A DNA stretch of 52,154 nucleotides, from contig JAIKWY010000078.1 of the NCBI GenBank assembly GCA_024684395.1, positions 1 through 52,154 of the forward strand, in the 5' to 3' direction. Below the pieces are notes generated by a model. That model was not told the DNA's origin and did no database searches. It worked only from the letters and a program-made list of their open reading frames with translations. Below are positions 9,745-18,164 of this stretch, piece after piece (positions within the stretch are counted from its first letter, which is position 1; every line of letters starts with the position of its first letter). The translations under genes and the position numbers were made by a program. The DNA is from Oscillospiraceae bacterium (GTDB lineage Bacteria; Bacillota; Clostridia; Oscillospirales; Ruminococcaceae).

Positions 9745-9914
9745 AACTGCACCGCACCATTGTCTGAAGCCCCGGAAAACTGCATTGGAGCAGCTTTAGC
9801 TGCGATGTGCCAAGAAAAAACAACGATGCCCCCTTTGCGAAGCATTGGGGGCATGTGGTCGTTGAAAAGGTGCACCATAATCTGCGAAGCAACCTGCCCG
9901 TGAGGGCTCCCCAC
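9745..9914. repeat. Structured repeat family A, copy 2 (short)
   Basis: Contains only the right-hand 170 bp of the element: GCAGC-TTTA-GCTGC hairpin, GATG(T)GCCAAGAAAAAAC, ATGCCCCC/GGGGGCAT hairpin with inner TGC-GAA-GCA, then GCGAAGCAACCTGCC and GGGCTCC. It ends 4 nt from the stop codon of the membrane protein gene. The minus strand reads as a terminator (G/C hairpin then GTTGTTTTTTCTT). Confidence 0.85.
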
Positions 9915-12287
9915 TTAGTGCCAGAAAATCAAGGCATCTTCGGCGGCATCGTAGAGGTTCGGGCAGTGGCGGAGGAGGGTGCAGTCACGCAGACCGATCA
10001 TCAGCAGCCAGATCATGCCCATTGTTACGAACAGGCTCAGGATGACGATACCGTAGCGATAGAGATGGCGCTTGACATCCACCGTGCGCAGCATCACGAC
10101 CACGGCGCCGATCGTCAGGAGCGGCAGGATGTCGGTGACATAGCGCTGGTTCACGCCGCCGATGCAGAGATCCATCCATGCCAGCAGTACCGGCACGGCG
10201 AAGCATACCACGAGCGCCGCACGCTTCTGGAGCGTGGTGATGCCGAGGGTCGTCTGACGGCTGCCACGACGCAGCGCCAGCGGCAGCAGCAACGTGCCGA
10301 GAAGAAGCGCCGGCATCGACAGTGCGCCGTAGGTCGCATCGGTGTAGAGATAGCGCCCATAATTGCGCAGAGACGAATTGATCGGCTCGAAGAACGGGAA
10401 CGAGGTGCGGGGGAACGGCGCTTGCAGCAGATACTGCTTGACCGCCGCCGGGAGCAGACCGAGCCGCAGCGTGTTGGCATGGACATCGCTGACGGTGAGC
10501 TGGTAGGCTGCACCGAAATCGAACGGCGAGCCGAAACGTGCATTGTTATAGGCAAACAGCCCGCAGATGCCTGCAAGCAGCGGGAGCGTGAAGCTGCAAA
10601 GCTGTGCCAGCTTGGAAGTGAGCGGTCGGGATTTCCGCAGGAGGATGCCGAGGAAGAACGGCACCAGCACTGCCGTGCTGATCGCCATCGTGGGGCGGGC
10701 GCCTGCACAGAGTGCCATCGAAAGTCCGCTGCACGCCAGCAGGATGCAGCGCACCACCGGCTTCTTTGCCCTGCACGCCCAGAATCCGAGCCAGAGCGTC
10801 AGCAGCAGGAAGCACATGCCGGAGGATACCGCAACATAGTACTTGTCCGTGTATTGCAGACAGGTATAGACCGAGGAGGTGCAGACCGCCGTGGGAAGGC
10901 TCAGCAGGAGCAGCAGGAGATTCGGCTGCTTCACGAGCAGACGGACGGCTGCAAGGATCGTCAGACAGAGCAGCAGCGACGAGAGCGTTGCAAAGACATC
11001 GACAGCGATCGGTACGGTCGGGAGCTTGCCTGTCAGGAAATAGACCGGATAATACAGCACAAGGATCGGTGTCACGCCGAAATAGCTGTAGTATTTGCCG
11101 TTTTTATAGGCGGTATCCCAGCGGTATTCCACGCTTGTCGCCTTGCGCTCGCTGTTGTCATAGACATTTTCGAGGACCGCAAGTCCGGGATCGGCGTCAA
11201 TATCGAGATAGACCTGCCCCTTGCGGAAGGCGTCAAAGGTCTGGGTGTAGGGGTCGGCGAAGGTGATGTCCTCACCCTGCTTGTACTCCTGGAGCTCCTC
11301 GCCCGGCGCCCAGAAGCAGACGGTGGACACCACACAGAGCGCCGTGACGATGCAGACCGTCACACGCTGCGGGATGGTGCGGGTGTAGCGCATCTCCCAG
11401 AGACGGAAGTCGAGCACCGCTATCAGCAGCGCACCGCAGAAGAGCAGCAGCAGCCAGCGCAGCGCCGAGAACCGGAACGGCAGCGCAGACACGGCAGCGA
11501 CTTCATGCACGGTCACTTCCTCCGTCACGGAGCCGATGTGCAGCAAAAGCCCGTGAACGCTGCCATAGGGGTCGATCGAGAACGTCGCATCATAGTCGAA
11601 GCCCATTGTGAACTTGTCCGAGGTGACAGAGTAGCTGTACCGGAAATTGTCATCCTTCATGTCGAGCCAGGTGTGGACAAGGCGTGCGCCCTTCTCCTGC
11701 TCCTGATCCATGCGGACGATGATGCCGTGGGTGCCGTCCGGGATGCCGGACAGTTCAAGCTCTGCATCGCCGTTGATGATGTACTCGCCGTTCATCTCCG
11801 TGACATGCTGCACCTCGCCCTCCGTGGGCTTGGGGCTGACAGTCAGGACAGTGGCAGTTTTGTCGGATGTGAAGCTCTTGCCGTTGAACAGGCAGACCTC
11901 GAGACAGAGCAGCACCGCCAGCCATGCACCTAAATGCAGCAGAAAGCGCCCTACGTTTTTCTTCTGCGGCATGAAGCAGCAGACAAATGCCGCCGCAAAC
12001 GGGATCACCGCCGTCAGAAGCAGCGCATAGGCAGGGATCTGGCTTTCTTCCGTGTACATGCCGAGCTTCACCAGCAGATGGAGCAGCACGAACAGGACGA
12101 CCTCCACACCCGCCGTCACGCCGGTGATGCGCAGGAGCATGTTCCCGGTGATCTTGCCGGATGCAAGGCGATCCAGCGGCTTCGGAAGGCTGACCTCCGG
12201 CGGGTTTTTGACATGGGTGAGCCAGTAATTTCCGAATGCATAAAACAATACAGCCGCAATGAGCGGCGTCAGAACAGATAACAGCAT
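9915..12287 (-). CDS. Large polytopic membrane protein, GT-C-like
   Basis: A 790-residue integral membrane protein with a dozen or more hydrophobic segments: four near the N-terminus, a soluble extracytoplasmic beta-rich part (about 125-265), and the rest from about 275 onward. The motif YNNARFGSPFDFG resembles the loop seen in bacterial lipid-linked-sugar (GT-C type) mannosyl/arabinosyl transferases, so a role in glycosylating a surface polymer or protein is the best guess, not proven. AAAGGAG lies 29 nt upstream of the ATG and is separated from it by a perfect GCACCGG/CCGGTGC hairpin. It has its own promoter at 12341-12369, and termination is provided by repeat family A. Confidence 0.8.
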   Translation of the reverse strand: MLLSVLTPLIAAVLFYAFGNYWLTHVKNPPEVSLPKPLDRLASGKITGNMLLRITGVTAGVEVVLFVLLHLLVKLGMYTEESQIPAYALLLTAVIPFAAAFVCCFMPQKKNVGRFLLHLGAWLAVLLCLEVCLFNGKSFTSDKTATVLTVSPKPTEGEVQHVTEMNGEYIINGDAELELSGIPDGTHGIIVRMDQEQEKGARLVHTWLDMKDDNFRYSYSVTSDKFTMGFDYDATFSIDPYGSVHGLLLHIGSVTEEVTVHEVAAVSALPFRFSALRWLLLLFCGALLIAVLDFRLWEMRYTRTIPQRVTVCIVTALCVVSTVCFWAPGEELQEYKQGEDITFADPYTQTFDAFRKGQVYLDIDADPGLAVLENVYDNSERKATSVEYRWDTAYKNGKYYSYFGVTPILVLYYPVYFLTGKLPTVPIAVDVFATLSSLLLCLTILAAVRLLVKQPNLLLLLLSLPTAVCTSSVYTCLQYTDKYYVAVSSGMCFLLLTLWLGFWACRAKKPVVRCILLACSGLSMALCAGARPTMAISTAVLVPFFLGILLRKSRPLTSKLAQLCSFTLPLLAGICGLFAYNNARFGSPFDFGAAYQLTVSDVHANTLRLGLLPAAVKQYLLQAPFPRTSFPFFEPINSSLRNYGRYLYTDATYGALSMPALLLGTLLLPLALRRGSRQTTLGITTLQKRAALVVCFAVPVLLAWMDLCIGGVNQRYVTDILPLLTIGAVVVMLRTVDVKRHLYRYGIVILSLFVTMGMIWLLMIGLRDCTLLRHCPNLYDAAEDALIFWH

Positions 12288-12324
12288 GATGTAGCAGCAC
12301 CGGGCGCCCGGTGCATCTCCTTTC
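12288..12324 (-). promoter_or_regulatory. Hairpin between Shine-Dalgarno and start codon
   Basis: Minus strand: AAAGGAG, AT, hairpin GCACCGG-GCGC-CCGGTGC, nine nt, ATG at 12287. Without the hairpin the effective spacing is 11 nt, the same as at glgP. Confidence 0.6.
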
Positions 12325-12340
12325 CGCAGAATACCTATTT

Positions 12341-12369
12341 AGTATAGCATGATTTTCCAAAAAAAGCAA
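12341..12369 (-). promoter_or_regulatory. Promoter of the GT-C-like membrane protein
   Basis: Minus strand: -35 TTGCTT (12364-12369), 17-bp spacer, -10 TATACT (12341-12346). The -35 overlaps the T-tract of the preceding terminator. Confidence 0.75.
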
Positions 12370-12407
12370 GCCCCCACGCTGTTTTTGCGCAAAAAGAGCG
12401 TGGGGGC
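12359..12407 (-). terminator. Terminator of the TipA-like regulator gene
   Basis: Minus strand GCCCCCACGCT/AGCGTGGGGGC outer stem with an inner TTTTTGCGCAAAAA palindrome, followed by TTGCTTTTTTT. Confidence 0.85.
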
Positions 12408-12414
12408 AGGCTGT

Positions 12415-12819
12415 TCAGTTGTTGGCGGCAAGGAAATGCGCTATGGCTCGGCTTGCGAAGACGGCTGTGCCATCGCCGCCGGCTTTGTCGATGTTCCGGC
12501 GAAATTCGCCCTCTGCGGCATACATCTGCCCGAGGTTGCCGAGCATCTCGTTGCTGCACGGATAGTAATGCGCCGAGATATAGTCCCGCAGCTGCACCAC
12601 AAGCGCCTGCACCGCCGGGGCATCCTCCGGCTGATCCCGCAGCGAGCCGAACTCGGCGAACACCGCCATGAGCCCCTCTGCGATGGTCTTGTGATCCTCC
12701 GCCGTCCTGCCGGCTGCTTTTTCTGTATAGGCGGCGTATTCTTTTGTGTTTCCCCAGGCAGCCTTGGCGCGGGCGGCGTACTCCTCGATCTTTGATTCGT
12801 CAAATGCTGTAAGATCCAT
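12415..12819 (-). CDS. Internal start: free TipAS-like domain (134 aa)
   Basis: Inside the regulator gene, AGGAGG (12827-12832, within AAAAAAGGAGGG) lies 7 nt before an in-frame ATG at 12819, exactly at the boundary between coiled coil and ligand-binding domain. The product, starting MDLTAFDESKIEEYA, would be a stand-alone antibiotic-sequestering domain, as known for TipAS in Streptomyces lividans. Its expression here is inferred from the ribosome site. Confidence 0.6.
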   Translation of the reverse strand: MDLTAFDESKIEEYAARAKAAWGNTKEYAAYTEKAAGRTAEDHKTIAEGLMAVFAEFGSLRDQPEDAPAVQALVVQLRDYISAHYYPCSNEMLGNLGQMYAAEGEFRRNIDKAGGDGTAVFASRAIAHFLAANN

Positions 12820-13149
12820 CGTGATCCCTCCTTTTTTCTGCATATCACGGGCAAGTGTGATGATGCGCTCCAGGCGCTCCTTTTTCAGCGTCAGCAGGTT
12901 GATCTGCTGCCGAAGCGCAAGATCCCGGTCAAAATCCGGCGCATCGAGGATGTCCCGGATCTCCGCCAGCGGGAACGCAAGCTCCCGGAACAGCAGGATC
13001 TGCCCGAGCCGTTCCAGCGCTGCATCGTCATACAGCCTGTAGCCCGCTTCGGTGCGCTCGGTGGGTGAAAGCAGCCCGATCTGGTCGTAATATTGCAGCG
13101 TGCGTATACTCACGCCGCTCAGCTTGCTGACTTCGTTGACTGTCCGCAT
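12415..13149 (-). CDS. MerR-family regulator with TipAS ligand-binding domain
   Basis: A 244-residue TipAL-like activator. A winged HTH of the MerR type occupies about 1-70 (VNEVSKLSGVSIRTLQYYDQ), a dimerisation coiled coil about 75-110, and a helical TipAS-type drug-binding domain 111-244. Known TipA proteins bind thiopeptide or other hydrophobic antibiotics and activate their own promoter. That promoter is visible here with a 19-bp spacer and a palindromic operator (13172-13202). An internal in-frame ATG at 12819 has a strong ribosome site and would give the free ligand-binding domain. No transporter lies alongside, so targets other than itself are unknown. Confidence 0.9.
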   Translation of the reverse strand: MRTVNEVSKLSGVSIRTLQYYDQIGLLSPTERTEAGYRLYDDAALERLGQILLFRELAFPLAEIRDILDAPDFDRDLALRQQINLLTLKKERLERIITLARDMQKKGGITMDLTAFDESKIEEYAARAKAAWGNTKEYAAYTEKAAGRTAEDHKTIAEGLMAVFAEFGSLRDQPEDAPAVQALVVQLRDYISAHYYPCSNEMLGNLGQMYAAEGEFRRNIDKAGGDGTAVFASRAIAHFLAANN

Positions 13150-13171
13150 GGTCTCACCTCCCGTTGAGTTC

Positions 13172-13202
13172 AGTATACACTATGACGCAGCGTCAGGGTC
13201 AA
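13172..13202 (-). promoter_or_regulatory. MerR-type promoter and operator
   Basis: Minus strand: -35 TTGACC (13197-13202), 19-bp spacer, -10 TATACT (13172-13177). The spacer contains the palindrome TGACGC-T-GCGTCA (13183-13195). An overlong 19-bp spacer with a dyad is the hallmark of MerR-activated promoters. Confidence 0.9.
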
Positions 13203-13266
13203 GGAGTTTACGGCAGATTTGGAGGAATGCACAGATATGCGCATGATATTCTGTCAGATGATACAA

Positions 13267-13292
13267 AAAGAGGAGGGTCTCCCCTCCTCTTT
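13267..13292 (-). terminator. Terminator after pilT
   Basis: AAAGAGGAGGG/CCCTCCTCTTT stem with a 4-nt loop; on the minus strand it runs into TTGTAT. Confidence 0.85.
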
Positions 13293-13303
13293 GCGTTTGT
13301 CGA

Positions 13304-14371
13304 TCAGGTACCATTCAGGTAACGATAGAACTCTGCCTTGGACTGGCACTTCTCGATGGCTGCCTGCTCGGAAACGATACCACGCTTTACGAAGCGGGCA
13401 AGCTCCTGGTCGAGGCACATCATGCCGTACTGCTTACCGGACTGGATCGCCGACAGCAGCAGGTGCACCTTGTCGTCACGGATCATGGCGGAGCAAGCGT
13501 CGGTAACAGCCAGGATCTCCATGCAAGCCTCACGGCCCTTGCCGTCAAGTCTCGGCAGCAGGGTCTGGGAGATAACGCCTACGAGGTTGTTTGCGAGCTG
13601 GGTTCTGATCTGGTTCTGCTGATGCTCCGGATATACGTCGATGATACGGTTGATGGTATCAGCGGCAGAGGTGGTGTGCAGGGTGGAAAGTACGAGGTGT
13701 CCGGTCTCGGCTGCGGTGATCGCTGCCTGGATGGTCTCGAAGTCACGCATCTCACCTACGAGGATTACATCGGGGTCTTCACGAAGTGCAGCACGGAGTG
13801 CCAGTGCGAAGTCCGGAACGTCGTCGCCGACTTCTCTCTGGTTGACCATGCAGAGCTTGTGGGTGTGAACGTACTCGATCGGGTCCTCGATCGTGATAAC
13901 GTGAGCACTTCTGTGTACATTGATGTAGTCGATCATGCCTGCCAGCGTGGTGGACTTACCGGAACCGGTAGGACCGGTTACGAGCACCAGACCACGGGGA
14001 CGCATCGCAAAGTCAGCCAGAACGGGCGGCAGATGCAGATCCTCCAGTGTCGGGATATCGTTACGGAGCAGACGGATCGCAATTGCGGTCTTGCCTCTCT
14101 GGAAAAATACATTGACACGGTGACGGTAGCCGGCTGTGGTCTGGAACGAGAAGTCAGTATCCTTATGAGCACGGACGCTTGCCATCTGCTGCTCATTGGT
14201 CATCTGGTTTACGATATCCAGGATCTCTTCCTCGTCCATCTCGCCGTACTTGGTCATCTTACGCAGCATACCGTTCAGACGAACGATCGGGTTGATACCA
14301 AAAGTGAAGTGCAAGTCAGAACAGCCGATCGCACGGGCTTCGTTCAGGATGCGGTTAATTTCAATCGCCAT
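13304..14371 (-). CDS. pilT: Type IV pilus retraction ATPase PilT
   Basis: A 355-residue hexameric cytosolic ATPase that powers pilus retraction. PAS-like N-terminal part (about 1-95), Walker A GPTGSGKSTT near residue 135, Asp box ITIEDPIEYVH, Walker B DPDVILVGEMRD and His box GHLVLSTLHT. The C-terminal region has SAIQSGKQYGMMCLDQEL, which is PilT-like and separates it from PilB. GGAGGAATATCGAA precedes the ATG. It lies 77 nt after pilB on the same strand, with a small GGCTTAC/GTAAGCC hairpin between (14404-14426). Confidence 0.95.
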   Translation of the reverse strand: MAIEINRILNEARAIGCSDLHFTFGINPIVRLNGMLRKMTKYGEMDEEEILDIVNQMTNEQQMASVRAHKDTDFSFQTTAGYRHRVNVFFQRGKTAIAIRLLRNDIPTLEDLHLPPVLADFAMRPRGLVLVTGPTGSGKSTTLAGMIDYINVHRSAHVITIEDPIEYVHTHKLCMVNQREVGDDVPDFALALRAALREDPDVILVGEMRDFETIQAAITAAETGHLVLSTLHTTSAADTINRIIDVYPEHQQNQIRTQLANNLVGVISQTLLPRLDGKGREACMEILAVTDACSAMIRDDKVHLLLSAIQSGKQYGMMCLDQELARFVKRGIVSEQAAIEKCQSKAEFYRYLNGT

Positions 14372-14448
14372 TTCGATATTCCTCCAAACATCATATATTG
14401 CAGCGGCTTACCCAATCTGTAAGCCGCCGGATCTCAATAGCTTACAGA

Positions 14449-16128
14449 TTATACGGCGTAGGTTACACGAACCAGCTCGTCCATCGAGGTAACGCCCTGC
14501 TGTACCAGCTCGGAAACGTTATCACGAAGCAGCTTGGTGCCGTTCTCCTTTGCCTTCTCCTCGATCTCCTCCTTGGAGCCGTTGCGGGCAACGATGGTGG
14601 AAATGCCGGCAGAGCAGTGGATGATCTCGTGAATAGCGGTACGGCCTCTGTAACCGGTGTTGTTGCACTCCGGACAGCCGGTAGCCTCGAATACCGGGAT
14701 CGGTGTTGTGAAGTCATCGAGCTTCATCAGCTTGTTCTCTTCCTCAGTGGACATTCTCTGGCGCTTGCACTTCGGGCAGAGCACCTTAACGAGACGCTGA
14801 GCGATAACGCCGATCAGAGAGGTTGCTACCATGTACGGTGCAACGCCCATATCTACCAGACGGACGATGGTGGAAGCAGCGTCGTTGGTATGCAGCGTGG
14901 AAAGTACCAAGTGACCTGTGATAGCGGCACGGATACCGATATCGGCAGTCTCGGAGTCACGCATCTCACCGATCATGACGATATCCGGGTCCTGACGAAG
15001 GATGGATCTCAGGGCGGCTGCGAAGGTCATACCTGCCTTGGCATTTACCTGTACCTGGTTGATGCCGTCGATCGCCTTCTCGACCGGGTCCTCAACGGTG
15101 ATAACGTTTACATGCGGCTTTGCGAGCTCACCAAGTGCAGCGTACAGGGTGGTCGTCTTACCGGAACCGGTAGGACCGGTTACGAGGATAACGCCGTGCG
15201 GGCACTTGATCATGGACTCGAAGAGCTCATAGTTGTAGTCGGACATACCCAGGTCAGTGATCTTACGCAGGGCAATGTTACCGGTGGACAGGATTCTGAT
15301 AACGATCTTCTCACCGTTAACGGTCGGCAGAGAGGATACACGGACGTCGAGCACGGTGCCGTCTACAGTCTGGGTGAAACGGCCGTCCTGCGGGATACGC
15401 TTCTCGGCGATGTTCATGCCGGAGATCAGCTTCAGACGGGTGGTCAGAGCGTTGTGTACCACGTTGGATACGTTCATCAGCTCTACCAGGTCGCCGTTTA
15501 CACGGATACGGATACGGGTGTAGGTCTTGAACGGCTCGATATGGATATCCGTTGCATCTGCACGGTAGGAGTTCTCGATGATGGTGGTAGCGAGCTTTAC
15601 GATAGGTGCGCTCTCTACTCTGTCCTTCGACTCCTCGTCCTCCATCTCGGTGTCCTTGAACTGTGTTACAGACTCAAGCACGCTGTCAACGTTCTCCATG
15701 GAGTAGCGCTGACCGATCGCCTTGTTGATGGCAGACTTCGTAGCGAGTACCGGGATGGTATCCATACCGGTCTGCATCTTGATGTCTTCGAGGATGTTGA
15801 AGTTGATCGGGTCATCCGTTGCAACAGTCAGACGGCGGCCCTGGATGTTGATGGCGATGACCGTGTGCTTCTTGGCAAGGCTCTCCGGGATCTTGCGGAC
15901 TGCCTCTTCGTCGATCTCAACATTGCTGAGATCTACATAAGGTACACGCAGCTTGGCTGCCAGTGCCTTAGCAAGGCTGACCTCGGAGATGAATCCCAGC
16001 TCGACGACCATTTCACCAAAGCGCTTGGAACCCTGAGATTCCTTCTGCTTTGCCAGAACCTGATCGAGCTGGTCCTGCGTGAGCAGCTTCTGCTCAACAA
16101 GGTAATCACCAATACGAATGTTTTTCAT
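14449..16128 (-). CDS. pilB: Type IV pilus assembly ATPase PilB
   Basis: A 559-residue GspE/PilB-type ATPase that drives pilin polymerisation. The MshEN/T2SSE N-terminal domain spans about 1-150 (IGDYLVEQKLLTQDQLDQVL), Walker A GPTGSGKTTTLY lies near residue 320, followed by Asp box VITVEDPVEK, Walker B DPDIVMIGEMRD, and the zinc-binding pairs CPKC and CPEC near 455 and 480. GGAGGTTATCGT precedes the ATG. It is divergent from pilD (94 nt apart) and precedes pilT. Length and motifs are typical of the family. Confidence 0.95.
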   Translation of the reverse strand: MKNIRIGDYLVEQKLLTQDQLDQVLAKQKESQGSKRFGEMVVELGFISEVSLAKALAAKLRVPYVDLSNVEIDEEAVRKIPESLAKKHTVIAINIQGRRLTVATDDPINFNILEDIKMQTGMDTIPVLATKSAINKAIGQRYSMENVDSVLESVTQFKDTEMEDEESKDRVESAPIVKLATTIIENSYRADATDIHIEPFKTYTRIRIRVNGDLVELMNVSNVVHNALTTRLKLISGMNIAEKRIPQDGRFTQTVDGTVLDVRVSSLPTVNGEKIVIRILSTGNIALRKITDLGMSDYNYELFESMIKCPHGVILVTGPTGSGKTTTLYAALGELAKPHVNVITVEDPVEKAIDGINQVQVNAKAGMTFAAALRSILRQDPDIVMIGEMRDSETADIGIRAAITGHLVLSTLHTNDAASTIVRLVDMGVAPYMVATSLIGVIAQRLVKVLCPKCKRQRMSTEEENKLMKLDDFTTPIPVFEATGCPECNNTGYRGRTAIHEIIHCSAGISTIVARNGSKEEIEEKAKENGTKLLRDNVSELVQQGVTSMDELVRVTYAV

Positions 16129-16160
16129 ACGATAACCTCCATACTTTTTATTATTTCTAC

Positions 16161-16189
16161 TTGTAAAATGACCTTGTGTATGCTATAAT
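16161..16189 (+). promoter_or_regulatory. Promoter of pilD
   Basis: -35 TTGTAA (16161-16166), 17-bp spacer, -10 TATAAT (16184-16189), 32 nt before the start codon. No comparable box was identified for pilB on the other strand. Confidence 0.75.
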
Positions 16190-16221
16190 ATATATATCAC
16201 GATTTTAGGAGGGCAAACACT

Positions 16222-17109
16222 ATGCTTCACAACGAGTACATGGACATCGGCTTCTACATGATGTTCTACCCAATCGTATTTTTCTATGGTATCTGTATCG
16301 GCAGCTTTTTAAATGTTGTCATATACAGGCTGCCAAGAAATGAATCACTGGTCAAACGTGCTTCGCACTGTACCACCTGCGGTGCCAAGATACGGGTGAT
16401 CGACATCATTCCGATCATCAGCTGGGTCTTCATCCTGCACGGGAAATGCAGAAACTGCGGTGAAAAGATCTCCCCCCGCTACCCGATCGTGGAAGCACTC
16501 AACGGGATCGTTTACATCATCACCTTTACAGTGATGGACTTCAATTTCAAATCACTGATGTATTGCTTCTTCTTCTCGATCCTGATCTGTCTTGGGTTTA
16601 TGGACTGGGATACAATGGAAATGGATCTTCGTCTGCTTGCTGCGATCGTCGTTGTCGCCGTTCCGGTGATCGTCATCCCGCTCCTGCCGAACTACCCGAA
16701 CCTGAAGTATTATCCGGAGTTCCTCATCTATGATGACTGCGGTCTTCTCGGACATCTGCTCGGTCTGGTGATCGTCAGCGTACCTTTCTTCCTGATCGGT
16801 GAGATCAGCGGTGCGATCATTCGCAAGAAGACCGGTTCTGATGAGATCCGCCGTGGCATTGAGTTGGGCGATACGCTCATCATGGCAGCCGGTGGTCTGC
16901 TGATCGGCTGGAAGGCAGCGCTTGCTGCGGTGTTCTTCGGAGTTGTGATCGCCGCCGTGTGGGGGCTGATCAACAAGCGTCTGAGCGGCGAATCCAAATT
17001 CGCATTCGGACCTGCGCTTGCCGCCGGACTGTTCCTCGGAGCTCTATGGGGAGAGCGGATGATCGATTGGTACGGTTCACTTCTGGTACGTATTGCTTCC
17101 GAACCCTGA
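16222..17109 (+). CDS. pilD: Prepilin leader peptidase / N-methyltransferase
   Basis: A 295-residue polytopic A24-family aspartyl protease that cleaves prepilin leaders after Gly and methylates the new N-terminus. It keeps the N-terminal methyltransferase-type part with two CxxC pairs (CTTC near residue 54, CRNC near 78), and two Asp-bearing segments: DWDTMEMD after the third membrane span, and ELGDTLI. AGGAGG precedes the ATG by 9 nt. It is the only plus-strand gene of the pilus locus and is divergent from pilB; it should process the two prepilins at 17178 and 18165. Confidence 0.93.
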   Translation: MLHNEYMDIGFYMMFYPIVFFYGICIGSFLNVVIYRLPRNESLVKRASHCTTCGAKIRVIDIIPIISWVFILHGKCRNCGEKISPRYPIVEALNGIVYIITFTVMDFNFKSLMYCFFFSILICLGFMDWDTMEMDLRLLAAIVVVAVPVIVIPLLPNYPNLKYYPEFLIYDDCGLLGHLLGLVIVSVPFFLIGEISGAIIRKKTGSDEIRRGIELGDTLIMAAGGLLIGWKAALAAVFFGVVIAAVWGLINKRLSGESKFAFGPALAAGLFLGALWGERMIDWYGSLLVRIASEP

Positions 17110-17132
17110 GTTCGGTTGTTGCACTAAAAAGC

Positions 17133-17172
17133 TCGGCAGTCGGAGGAGCAATCTTCCGACTGCCGATTTTTT
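17133..17172. terminator. Bidirectional terminator between pilD and prepilin 2
   Basis: 12-bp stem TCGGCAGTCGGA/TCCGACTGCCGA with TTTTTT on one side and AAAAA on the other. Confidence 0.9.
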
Positions 17173-17177
17173 ATGCT

Positions 17178-18152
17178 TTAGTTGGTGTCCATCTCGTTGC
17201 CGTAGGAATATACGAACGTGTAGGCACTGGTGGGACCTGCTGTCGGCAGTGTCGAATCGAGGTTTACCCAGATCGAAGATACCGTGGAAAGTCCGCCGAA
17301 GCTTCTTGTGAGCGTGTGTGTCGGCTCAACAGAAGGTGTTTCCAGGCTGACGGTCGTACCCAGGTCAACGATGTCCGCTGTGTAAGAGCCGCCGGTGCCG
17401 GTCTCTCTGATAACGAAATACTTACCGGTGACTGCGCCAGGTCTCTCCATGATGTTGACGAGCGGTACCGTCGAAGAAGTTGTGAACTCGTAGGTCTTCG
17501 GATTGCTGGTACCTGCGCCTCTGGTCATCTTAGCGGTGATGTTGAACGTGGTGTCAGTTGCAGAAAGGCTCTGGAGGAACAACTGCGGATCAAATGCGGG
17601 AACGGTCTGATCCGTGGAGATCATGTTGCCGCCCAGGTCGATCTGATAATCAGTGTTCACGTAGTACGCCTTGTTGATTGCACACTTATTGACCTCAGAT
17701 GCAGCACCGCAGTGTGCGCCCAGTGCGAAATCCACATCATACACACGCGTCGTGATCATACCGTGGTTGGTATTGTCGATCGTCATGACGTGGACCTTGC
17801 CCTTGCCATAGGCAGGAGCCGCTACGGTCGCACCCTTCTTGAGAACGCCCTCGTAATAGCGGGTCACGTACTGATTCACGAGGTTCTGACAGGAGGTGTC
17901 GCTGATCTCGTTAGAACCATCCTTATACACACGATTGGTCACCATCAGGTACTCCGCAGAGCCGAGCTCAGACTGGAGGAAACTGGAGACGGAGTTCACC
18001 TGAGCGGCGCCGCTTTCACGAACGTCCGCCAGAGTCACCATCTTGCTGACGGGTTCCATCATGCTCATTGCTGCGACCATGACCACCATGAAGATGCCCA
18101 TGACGATGATCAATTCAATCAACGTGAAGCCCTTGACTTTGTTCTTTTTCAT
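17178..18152 (-). CDS. Type IV prepilin-like protein (PilW-type)
   Basis: A 324-residue minor prepilin. The short leader MKKNKVKG is followed by the class III cleavage site G|FTLIE, with Glu at +5 and a single hydrophobic helix (LIIVMGIFMVVMVAAM). The size and globular beta-rich remainder fit a PilW/PilJ-like minor pilin that primes assembly or sits near the tip. It starts 12 nt after the stop of the smaller prepilin gene and is the last gene of the pilus operon before the terminator. GGGGGGAG precedes the ATG. No major-pilin identity can be assigned from sequence alone. Confidence 0.85.
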   Translation of the reverse strand: MKKNKVKGFTLIELIIVMGIFMVVMVAAMSMMEPVSKMVTLADVRESGAAQVNSVSSFLQSELGSAEYLMVTNRVYKDGSNEISDTSCQNLVNQYVTRYYEGVLKKGATVAAPAYGKGKVHVMTIDNTNHGMITTRVYDVDFALGAHCGAASEVNKCAINKAYYVNTDYQIDLGGNMISTDQTVPAFDPQLFLQSLSATDTTFNITAKMTRGAGTSNPKTYEFTTSSTVPLVNIMERPGAVTGKYFVIRETGTGGSYTADIVDLGTTVSLETPSVEPTHTLTRSFGGLSTVSSIWVNLDSTLPTAGPTSAYTFVYSYGNEMDTN

Positions 18153-18164
18153 TGAGCTCCCCCC

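Noticed and set aside
9807-11933. Plus-strand open frame of 708 codons rich in Arg, Gln and His
   Set aside because: Antisense to the membrane protein, with shadow-frame composition; its start lies within repeat family A.
14398-16188. Plus-strand open frame of 596 codons
   Set aside because: Antisense to pilB, whose ATPase motifs are unambiguous.
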